Part shown: positions 8,178-13,950 of the stretch, piece after piece
Layout of the letters: the number at the start of each line of letters is the position of its first letter
Position numbering within the stretch: the stretch's first letter is position 1
Origin: UBA2645 sp044360285
GTDB lineage: Bacteria; Pseudomonadota; Alphaproteobacteria; Rickettsiales; UBA1997
Reading direction: 5' to 3'
Assembly (NCBI GenBank): GCA_044360285.1
Contig: JBIKKP010000034.1
Span: 1-14,750, forward strand
Length of the DNA stretch: 14,750 nt
The notes under the pieces: generated by a model
The model's database searches: none
Seen by the model: the letters and a program-made list of their open reading frames with translations, nothing else
Told to the model about the DNA's origin: nothing
Translations under genes and position numbers: made by a program

Positions 8178-9570
8178 AATCATTTTCTTTGTCACGCTGA
8201 CAATTTTTCTAGCCAAGCAATCTCTGGCACTTGAAGCAAGCACACACTCAAAAATAAGTCAGCAAATGGTAATTAATTCGCTGCTGACCAATTACCCAAA
8301 AATTCTTGCTTATTACGACAAAGTTGACGCCGCGCAAGGTAGCTATCTTGCCTCGCAGGGATTTTTCGACATCAAGCTTAAGCAAGAATATGAAGACAAA
8401 ACGCGCGGCTATTACGATGGGAAAGGACTCAATTCAACGATCGAAAAACAAAACCAATTTCTGGGCAGCAAAGTTTACGCGGGATATCGTAAATCTTTTG
8501 GTGAATTTGCCTCTTACGATGGAGAGAGGTTAACCAACCATGACGGCGAAATCCGCGCCGGGCTTCGTTTCTCGCTGCTTAAAGACCGCGCAATTGATCA
8601 AAACAGGCTTGGAGTTTTATTGGCTGAATTTGGTTTAAAAGAAAGTCGCGTTCAGCTTGAGACAATTAAAATTGAGATGCAGCGCGATGCAATTAAGGCT
8701 TATTGGAGATGGGTTGCCGCAGGAAAAATTTATGAGATCTATCAAAATCTTCTCGATCTTGCCTTACAACGCGAGAAGCAGCTTGAAGAAAGGCTGAAGC
8801 GTGGTGACGTAGCTGAAATAATTTTAGTCGAAAATAAGAAAAATATCTTACGCAGAAAAAATGCCACGCTTGAGGCAAAGCGCGATTTTGAAAACAGCGC
8901 AATTTATCTATCGCTTTTTTTGCGCGACAATACCTCTAACCCAATAATTCCAAAACAAGAGCAGTTGCCCGAGATTCATTTTTCACTCAAGGAAATTGAC
9001 TCGGTTAAGATGCAACAAGACATCGATAAGGCCCTGCAAAACCGCGCTGAAGTCAGGATAATTAAAATCAAAAAAGATGAGGAATTGTCGCATTTAAAAT
9101 ACAGCGAAAATCTTTTTTTGCCAAAGTTTGATGTCGAAGCTGGGGCCTCTAAAGACATGGGTCGCGGTCCGCAATCAAGAAAACAAAGCAACAATTTCGT
9201 TAAGATGGAATTTGAAATTCCTCTGCAATTCAGCGAAGCGCGAGGAAAAATCAGCGCTTCTCAATCAAAGCTAAGCGCAATCAGGCACGAAGAACAACTG
9301 CTTGGCGAGCAAATAAAGAACGAAATTACCCAGCTAAAAAACTATCTGCACAACTCAATTGAACTTTATCACAATTTTGAAAAAGAGGCGCAGCTTGCCA
9401 AAAAACTTGAAATTGCCGAGCAAGAAAAATTCAAGCACGGCGCCAGTAATTTTTTCCTGGTAAACGTTCGCGAACAAGAAACTGCTGACGCCAAAGCATC
9501 TCAAATCAAGATGTTTGAATATTATCAAGAAAATTTAGTGGCTTACAAAGCCGCGATCTTTGAGTTCTAA
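8167..9570 (+). CDS. TolC-family outer membrane efflux/secretion channel
   Basis: A 467-residue outer membrane factor. The N-terminus is a signal peptide (hydrophobic IIFFVTLTIFL, with likely cleavage near LALEA, about residue 22). The body shows the two-fold TolC layout: long amphipathic helices (about 150-260 and 360-450) separated by beta-strand segments such as GEIRAGLRFSLLKDR and FVKMEFEIPLQFSEARG. Proteins of this family form trimeric barrels with periplasmic helical tunnels. It overlaps the adaptor gene by 11 nt, so it is the third component of this export system. Sequence beyond the family level is divergent. No lipidation cysteine is seen near the cleavage site. Confidence 0.88.
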   Translation: MPSKIIFFVTLTIFLAKQSLALEASTHSKISQQMVINSLLTNYPKILAYYDKVDAAQGSYLASQGFFDIKLKQEYEDKTRGYYDGKGLNSTIEKQNQFLGSKVYAGYRKSFGEFASYDGERLTNHDGEIRAGLRFSLLKDRAIDQNRLGVLLAEFGLKESRVQLETIKIEMQRDAIKAYWRWVAAGKIYEIYQNLLDLALQREKQLEERLKRGDVAEIILVENKKNILRRKNATLEAKRDFENSAIYLSLFLRDNTSNPIIPKQEQLPEIHFSLKEIDSVKMQQDIDKALQNRAEVRIIKIKKDEELSHLKYSENLFLPKFDVEAGASKDMGRGPQSRKQSNNFVKMEFEIPLQFSEARGKISASQSKLSAIRHEEQLLGEQIKNEITQLKNYLHNSIELYHNFEKEAQLAKKLEIAEQEKFKHGASNFFLVNVREQETADAKASQIKMFEYYQENLVAYKAAIFEF

Positions 9571-9619
9571 AAAACAGAACTAGAAACATCTTGCATTGGT
9601 AGGGCTCTGCTGTTTTTTT
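9569..9619 (+). terminator. Possible weak terminator after the TolC-like gene
   Basis: AAAAAACAG at 9569-9577 can pair with CTGTTTTTT at 9610-9618 across a 32-nt loop, and the right arm runs into a T tract. The stem is AT-rich and the loop long, so termination would be partial at best. Confidence 0.3.
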
Positions 9620-9654
9620 AGGTAATCAATTCCCATAATTTTTCACAAAAATCC

Positions 9655-10167
9655 ATGAAAATCAGAACTTTACTAACCATTGCCGCACTAGTATTTTCAA
9701 GCTCTCAAGCTCTGGCTAAAAAGAACGACATCAAATCTTCAACTGAAGAAAAATTGGTTGAATCGCTCGACGTAAAAAAAGACTCACGCGAGGAAATCGC
9801 TGCATTCGACTATCAAAAACTTTTCGCCGATACGGAAGGTTTTTTCAGAGCTGCAAAAGCTTGGAAGAAAATCAAATGCGAACCAAAAAATGGCTTCATT
9901 TGCACTAAACACACCTGCAACAAAAAAGAATCTGCGGTTCATGTTGTTCTAGACAAGGTCAAAGAAACCATCACGCGCTGCGAAGGAAAATATTGCGAAA
10001 GTTTCCCGGCAAAATTCAGCCAAACTGGCGTATTCTACAACATTCAATCTGATGGCCCGGTTGGCACTTTGATTCGCGTTCTTGGCGACAGCCGCTACAA
10101 AGAAATCACTACCGTTGGGCTTGACGCTTACATCGCTAATGGTGAGTGCCAAGTGACTACTGAGTAA
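9655..10167 (+). CDS. Small exported six-cysteine protein of unknown function
   Basis: I do not recognise this 170-residue protein. Residues 1-22 are a signal peptide (KIR, hydrophobic LLTIAALVF, QALA cleavage site), so the mature product of about 148 residues is exported. A charged, probably flexible segment (about 23-50) precedes a compact region with six cysteines: C75, C83, C88, C109, C114 and C165. The even number and spacing suggest up to three disulfides in an oxidising compartment. No metal, haem or catalytic motif is evident. It lies 84 nt after the TolC-like gene on the same strand and could be a late member of that operon or a separate unit. A role with the export system is only a guess from position. 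A strong terminator follows. Confidence 0.75.
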   Translation: MKIRTLLTIAALVFSSSQALAKKNDIKSSTEEKLVESLDVKKDSREEIAAFDYQKLFADTEGFFRAAKAWKKIKCEPKNGFICTKHTCNKKESAVHVVLDKVKETITRCEGKYCESFPAKFSQTGVFYNIQSDGPVGTLIRVLGDSRYKEITTVGLDAYIANGECQVTTE

Positions 10168-10176
10168 TAACAGGCA

Positions 10177-10200
10177 CACCCTTCGACAGGCTCGAAGGTG
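10177..10200. repeat. Short TTCGACAGGCTCGAA-type palindrome
   Basis: CCTTCGA at 10180-10186 pairs with TCGAAGG at 10192-10198, with outer bases CAC/GTG largely matching. It resembles the widely dispersed CTTCGACAGGCTC bacterial repeat and sits just after the stop of the six-cysteine gene. Confidence 0.5.
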
Positions 10201-10219
10201 ACTAGTTTGAATAAACATA

Positions 10220-10257
10220 AAAAAACCCGTCAGAATTTCGGTTCTGACGGGTTTTTT
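10220..10257. terminator. Bidirectional intrinsic terminator
   Basis: A 16-bp perfect stem (10220-10235 with 10242-10257) has a GC-rich core CCCGTCAGAA/TTCTGACGGG and a 6-nt loop TTTCGG. It is flanked by an A run on the left and a T run on the right, so it can end plus-strand transcripts from the six-cysteine gene and minus-strand transcripts from dps. Confidence 0.92.
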
Positions 10258-10283
10258 ATTGGAAGAAATTCAGCAAAATCGAG

Positions 10284-10351
10284 TCATGCTGAGCTTGTCG
10301 AAGCATGCGCCTGCAGGCCATAATCGCCATGCTTCGACAAGCTCAGCATGA
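10284..10351. repeat. Interspersed inverted repeat with 24-bp arms (CTTCGACAAGCTCAGCATGA type)
   Basis: Two perfect 24-nt arms (10284-10307 and 10328-10351) read TCATGCTGAGCTTGTCGAAG... and its complement, around a 20-nt spacer that contains the palindrome CCTGCAGG. This sequence type is a familiar dispersed palindrome in many bacterial genomes. It lies between the terminator and the end of dps and would form a long hairpin at the 3' end of the dps message. Confidence 0.8.
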
Positions 10352-10370
10352 TGACTATTGCGTCAATTGA

Positions 10371-10808
10371 TTACAAACTTGACTGCAACATCCAAATCGC
10401 CTTTTCGTGAGTTTGAATACGACCAATAAACAAGTCTGCCGTTGCTTCATCTTCTTGACCTTGCGCAATTTTAATGCCCTCTTTCAGCTCTTTTACCAAA
10501 AGTTCGTGATCAGTAATTAAGTCTCTTACCATTGACTTAGCGTCAAAATTTTTATCGCCGCTTTTAGTTTTATTTAGCTTAGAAAAATTCTCAAAACTGC
10601 CTTCAACTTTCGATCCAAGGGCGCGAATGCGTTCAGCAATTTCGTCAAGTGCGTCAAACATTTCTTCATATTGCGCGCCAAATAATTCATGCAGCGGTTT
10701 GAAATTTTCACCAACAACGTTCCAGTGATAATTTTGTGTTTTGACCACCAAAGCATAGCTGTGGGCCAGCGCTCCTTCTAGCGCGGCGATAGTTCGGTTA
10801 TTTTTCAT
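10371..10808 (-). CDS. dps: Dps-family DNA-protecting ferritin-like protein
   Basis: A 145-residue four-helix-bundle protein. Dps dodecamers oxidise and store iron using hydrogen peroxide and so limit Fenton damage. The intersubunit ferroxidase pattern is complete: H28 (YHWNVVG), H40, D55 and E59, with spacings 12, 27 and 31, identical to those of E. coli Dps (H51, H63, D78, E82). It lacks a long lysine-rich N-terminal tail, so DNA binding by that route is unlikely. The ATG at 10808 overlaps the end of ahpD by 11 nt. No good ribosome binding site is visible, which points to translational coupling. It is the last gene of the ahpC-ahpD-dps run. Expected to be peroxide-induced through OxyR. Confidence 0.94.
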   Translation of the reverse strand: MKNNRTIAALEGALAHSYALVVKTQNYHWNVVGENFKPLHELFGAQYEEMFDALDEIAERIRALGSKVEGSFENFSKLNKTKSGDKNFDAKSMVRDLITDHELLVKELKEGIKIAQGQEDEATADLFIGRIQTHEKAIWMLQSSL

Positions 10809-11343
10809 AAAATAAGTTTTTAATTGTTAAAACCTGCGCCGCCGAATTGACTATAGCAGCAATTTTTGCAACCATTTGCACCTGAATCTTTGAGAATCCA
10901 TGTTTTACTAGTTGCGCTGCATGCGCGTCAATACACATGCCGCAGGCATTGATGATTGAGACCGCCAAAGAAAATGTTTCGAAATCAACTTTGTCAATTC
11001 CGTGATTGACAATTCCTTGCATACGAAGACCGGCTGGCATCGCCGCGTAGTCTTGGTCGCCAATCAGGTGTGTAAAGCGATAATAGACATTATTCATTGC
11101 CATCAACGCAGCTGCACCTTTAACGGCATTTATCTCGTCTTCGTTTAAGAAGTTTTTTGCTTCATTTTCTAAAGCTAGAATCAGGTTTGTTTCCTTTGTA
11201 GCGTAAGCACAAGCAAGCGCTGATCCAAAAGTTTGTTTGGCACTCAAAACCTGATTTTCTTGGTTAAGCAAATTCCCCAAATTGATCTTAACATCTTTTG
11301 CGTAAGCGGGAATTTGCGCGATTAGTTCTTGTAAATTTGTCAT
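10798..11343 (-). CDS. ahpD: Alkyl hydroperoxide reductase AhpD (carboxymuconolactone decarboxylase family)
   Basis: A 181-residue all-helical protein of the AhpD/CMD family. The active site NACGMCIDAHAAQLVKHG carries C134 and C137 (CxxC) and H141. E122 lies 12 residues before C134. The spacing equals that of M. tuberculosis AhpD (E118, C130, C133, H137). AhpD passes electrons to oxidised AhpC and is itself reduced by a dihydrolipoamide-containing protein. Position right after ahpC and before dps fits this role. It overlaps dps by 11 nt. The gap to ahpC (62 nt) contains a hairpin. Protein is cytoplasmic and of normal length. Confidence 0.92.
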   Translation of the reverse strand: MTNLQELIAQIPAYAKDVKINLGNLLNQENQVLSAKQTFGSALACAYATKETNLILALENEAKNFLNEDEINAVKGAAALMAMNNVYYRFTHLIGDQDYAAMPAGLRMQGIVNHGIDKVDFETFSLAVSIINACGMCIDAHAAQLVKHGFSKIQVQMVAKIAAIVNSAAQVLTIKNLFYEK

Positions 11344-11363
11344 AAGAAAAACTGATTAATTGC

Positions 11364-11399
11364 GCCGAAGCGCGTTAAATAAGGCGCTTCGGCTTTTTT
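11364..11399. other. Intercistronic hairpin between ahpC and ahpD
   Basis: GCCGAAGCGC at 11364-11373 pairs perfectly with GCGCTTCGGC at 11384-11393 (10-nt loop). On the plus strand six T follow, so it looks like a terminator for rightward transcription, yet no rightward gene ends here. In the direction of ahpC-ahpD transcription the U tract is missing. It may therefore be an mRNA-processing or stability element, a partial attenuator, or a block to antisense transcription. Confidence 0.6.
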
Positions 11400-11405
11400 G
11401 ATAAA

Positions 11406-11942
11406 TTATAGCTTGATCGTTTCTTCGCCTTTTTTCCAGTTGCATGGGCACAACTCATCGGTTTGCAGCGCATCAAGCACGCGCAAAACTTCCGCTGGAT
11501 TTCTGCCCACATTCAGGTCAGTTACATAAACAAATCTGATGATACCTTGTGGATCAACAATGTAGGTTGCTCTGTTGGCAACGCCTTCATCTGCGTCTAG
11601 AATTCCAAGGCTTGAACTCAACTGGCGCTTGACGTCAGCAAACATTGGGAAGGGAAGATTTTTCAGCTCTTCTTTCTGACTTCTCCAAGCCAAATGCACA
11701 AATTCCGAGTCGGTGCTGGCGCCAATTAATTGCGCATCGCGGTCATTAAATTGTTCGTTTAATTTTCCAAATTCGGCAATTTCAGTTGGACAAACGAAGG
11801 TGAAATCTTTTGGCCAAAAAAACACCACCAGCCATTTGTTTTTATAGCTTTCGTTGCTGATATCGATGAACGCATCTTTGATATCATTGCTTACAACCGC
11901 TTTGCCTGCGAATTGCGGAAACTTATCTTTGATTGTTAACAT
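11406..11942 (-). CDS. ahpC: Peroxiredoxin AhpC (2-Cys, AhpD-dependent type)
   Basis: A 178-residue peroxiredoxin that reduces hydrogen peroxide, alkyl hydroperoxides and possibly peroxynitrite. The peroxidatic cysteine is C51 in DFTFVCPTEI, with P44 and T48 in the usual PxxxT arrangement; R124 completes the active site. The C-terminus reads DELCPCNWKKG with C165 and C167. This double-cysteine tail is like the C174/C176 tail of mycobacterial AhpC, which is reduced by AhpD rather than by AhpF. The ahpD gene follows directly. GGAG lies about 6 nt before the ATG at 11942. It is divergent from oxyR across 158 nt, the classic arrangement for OxyR control. Protein is cytoplasmic and of normal length. 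Confidence 0.94.
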   Translation of the reverse strand: MLTIKDKFPQFAGKAVVSNDIKDAFIDISNESYKNKWLVVFFWPKDFTFVCPTEIAEFGKLNEQFNDRDAQLIGASTDSEFVHLAWRSQKEELKNLPFPMFADVKRQLSSSLGILDADEGVANRATYIVDPQGIIRFVYVTDLNVGRNPAEVLRVLDALQTDELCPCNWKKGEETIKL

Positions 11943-12100
11943 TTTGCTCCTTTTTCTTTTTTTAAAAATCGCCAGAAGCAGCGAGATTGCTGCTTTGACG
12001 CAAGTTGGTTTTTAAAAGAACCAAATCTTGGTTGTGCAATCTCTGGAGCGTTTTTAATAAGTTTAATTGATTGATTTGATTATCTTGATTACTTTTTCTT
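11943..12100. promoter_or_regulatory. Divergent ahpC/oxyR promoter-operator region (candidate OxyR site)
   Basis: Two dyads stand out. TTGGTT at 12005-12010 and AACCAA at 12019-12024 form a 20-bp palindrome with an AT-rich 8-nt centre, widened by CAAG/CTTG at 12001-12004 and 12027-12030. GAGATTGC, near 11980, is mirrored by GCAATCTC near 12036-12043. Palindromes of this kind are typical of LysR-type operators. A loose -35/-10 pair for ahpC (TTGCAC at 12039-12034 and TTTAAA at 12016-12011, 17-nt spacing, minus strand) would place the dyad inside the promoter. The role is inferred from divergent orientation; no perfect OxyR consensus is present. Confidence 0.5.
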
Positions 12101-12988
12101 ATGAATATCCGCAACCTAAAATATCTGGTACAACTGGCCAAACATCAGCATTTCACCAAAGCCGCTGAAGAATCTTTTGTCAGCCAATCAGCGCTAAGCA
12201 TGCAAATCAAAAAGCTCGAAGAAGAGCTGGGAGTGCAGATCTTTGAACGCTCGAAGCGTAATTTTGTTGTGACAAAAATCGGTGAAAAAATTATCGAAAA
12301 AGCTGAAGTGATTCTGCAGGAAGCGGAGGAAATAAAAAATTTAGCAAAAAATTCGAAAAATATCTTTGCTTCTGAGGTGACAATTGGCGCCTTTCCAACG
12401 CTTGCTCCATATTTCTTTCCAAAAATTATTGGAAAAATTCACAAAAAATTTCCGCAGCTAAAAATTTTCTTAACCGAAGAAAAAAGCGAAATTCTGCTCA
12501 ACAAACTAAAACAAGGCAAGCTAGACACAGCAATGCTTGCCGGCCCAATCCTTGATGATGATTTAGAAAAAATAAAAATTTTCGAAGAAGATTTTTTGCT
12601 CGCCACGCCAAAGAAACACCACTTGGCAAAATACAAAAAACTGCCAATTACGAAACTAAGCAATGAATCTTTGCTACTGCTTGAAGACGGACATTGTATG
12701 CGTTCGCAAGCACTTGAAGTTTGCTCTTTTGTTGGCGCTTTTGAAAGAGACGAATTTCGTGCAACAAGTTTAGAAACATTGCGCCAAATGGTTGAAATTG
12801 GCGGCGGCATCACACTTATTCCAGAAATCGCCACCAAAAAAAGTGCTAAAATTTGCTACGTCAAAATCACGCCAGCGCCAAAGCGCGAGGTGTTTTTGTG
12901 CTTTCGAAAAAAAGCTGCAAATGCTGAATTACTGCGGCTTCTAGGAAAAGAAATGGGCGAGGGCAGGCTTAACTTAAAAAAAGTCTAA
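12101..12988 (+). CDS. oxyR: Hydrogen-peroxide-sensing LysR-type regulator OxyR
   Basis: A 295-residue LysR-type regulator. Residues 1 to about 60 form the winged helix-turn-helix (FTKAAEESFVSQSALSMQIKKLEEELGVQIFER). A linker helix follows to about 88, and the effector domain spans about 90-290. The peroxide-sensing pair is present: C199 in EDGHCMRSQALEVC and C208 at its end, the same numbers as in E. coli OxyR, followed by FRATSLETLRQMVEIGGGITLIP. Oxidation to the C199-C208 disulfide switches the tetramer to activation. It is transcribed away from ahpC-ahpD-dps, its expected targets, and probably represses itself. No Shine-Dalgarno sequence is visible before the ATG. It is convergent with the RAP gene, with 18 nt between the stops and no terminator. 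Confidence 0.95.
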   Translation: MNIRNLKYLVQLAKHQHFTKAAEESFVSQSALSMQIKKLEEELGVQIFERSKRNFVVTKIGEKIIEKAEVILQEAEEIKNLAKNSKNIFASEVTIGAFPTLAPYFFPKIIGKIHKKFPQLKIFLTEEKSEILLNKLKQGKLDTAMLAGPILDDDLEKIKIFEEDFLLATPKKHHLAKYKKLPITKLSNESLLLLEDGHCMRSQALEVCSFVGAFERDEFRATSLETLRQMVEIGGGITLIPEIATKKSAKICYVKITPAPKREVFLCFRKKAANAELLRLLGKEMGEGRLNLKKV

Positions 12989-13006
12989 CACTTATTCTTC
13001 CAACTC

Positions 13007-13876
13007 TCATCCAGTGTGATGGCGACTTCTTTTTTTTCCTAATTGCGATGAACCTTTGGGCTCTACAGATCTAAAACCCGGGGCTTTCTCTTTCGACTCT
13101 TCTTCATCAACAAGAACTTCGGCGAATCCAGAATCAGAGTCAGGGCGAGGCTTTCCCGCCCCCGGCTCTTCTGTTTTTCTCACTGGTCCCGCTCCAGAAG
13201 ATCCGGCACCACCAACACAATCGCCAGTTTCATCAGTTACTACCGCTCCATCTCTAACTCCCCCTCCACCCTCTTCTGCTGTTCTTCTGAGTTTTTGTGG
13301 TTTTTCGAGGCTCGACGCTTCAACTTTAGCAAAGCCCTTCTTACGCAATACTTCTTTTACCTCAACCACTGCTTTTTGAGGATCGAAATCCCTGGGATTC
13401 GGAAATTCCACCGGTAAAAACAAACTCTCATATCCCTGGGGATTGTATCGTTTACCCAAAAATTCTTCAGTAAATTCATTTCTATGCTTGGTTGAAACGT
13501 TCGGCACAAACTTATCAGAGGAAACATCTTTGGTAAAGTGCGAGGGCCCGTCTATCTCTATCCAAAACTCAAGAAATTCATCTTCCACACCTTCTTCCTC
13601 ACCTTCTTTTTTTACTTTTGGTTTTTTTATTATCAGAAGTATGTCTGTTGTATGAACCGCCTTTTCATCTATCGAAATCAGAGGAGCACTTCCAATGATT
13701 GTTGCGTCCGGAAAAGCATTTTTTAGGGCTAAAAAACATTTTCTCTCAAGAGTTGAAACCGTTTCTTGATCATCATTATATAGTTTTGCAGCCTCTTTAG
13801 CTGTTTGATCCGAGATTACTTGTCGCTCTTTATACTTCCATGCTTGCAGTACCCGACTTAAGTCCTCTTGCTCCAT
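13007..13876 (-). CDS. RAP-domain protein, C-terminal part of a probable split OPR-RAP gene
   Basis: A 289-residue reading frame from the ATG at 13876 (AAGGAT about 8 nt upstream). Residues 42-182 contain a RAP-type, endonuclease-like fold: D78 in HTTDILLII, then E107, D109 and the hallmark IEIDGPSHF (106-114), then STKHRNEF and GYESLFLPVEFPNPRDF. RAP domains occur in organelle RNA-binding proteins and in a few intracellular bacteria, usually after helical repeats; RNA binding or cleavage is proposed. From about 195 the protein is a Gly/Pro/Glu/Ser-rich low-complexity tail ending in a basic KKRSRHH stretch, and the DNA there is more GC-rich than its neighbours. The frame is open for at least 35 codons upstream of the ATG. 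It encodes helical-repeat-like sequence there (ELINRAVTERI before MEQEDLSRVLQAW), so the real start is probably far upstream in the repeat gene. Confidence 0.75.
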   Translation of the reverse strand: MEQEDLSRVLQAWKYKERQVISDQTAKEAAKLYNDDQETVSTLERKCFLALKNAFPDATIIGSAPLISIDEKAVHTTDILLIIKKPKVKKEGEEEGVEDEFLEFWIEIDGPSHFTKDVSSDKFVPNVSTKHRNEFTEEFLGKRYNPQGYESLFLPVEFPNPRDFDPQKAVVEVKEVLRKKGFAKVEASSLEKPQKLRRTAEEGGGGVRDGAVVTDETGDCVGGAGSSGAGPVRKTEEPGAGKPRPDSDSGFAEVLVDEEESKEKAPGFRSVEPKGSSQLGKKRSRHHTG

Positions 13877-13950
13877 GCAATGTATCCTTTCCGTGACAGC
13901 CCGATTGATTAATTCTATCTCATCCTTATCTCCTCCAAAGGAAGATAGGC

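Noticed and set aside
12439..12837. Open frame on the minus strand inside oxyR.
   Set aside because: oxyR on the plus strand is certain from the helix-turn-helix and C199/C208; the antisense product looks like biased composition only.
13056..13379. Open frame on the plus strand rich in Ser and Pro.
   Set aside because: It mirrors the low-complexity tail of the RAP gene on the other strand and has no ribosome binding site or recognisable domain.
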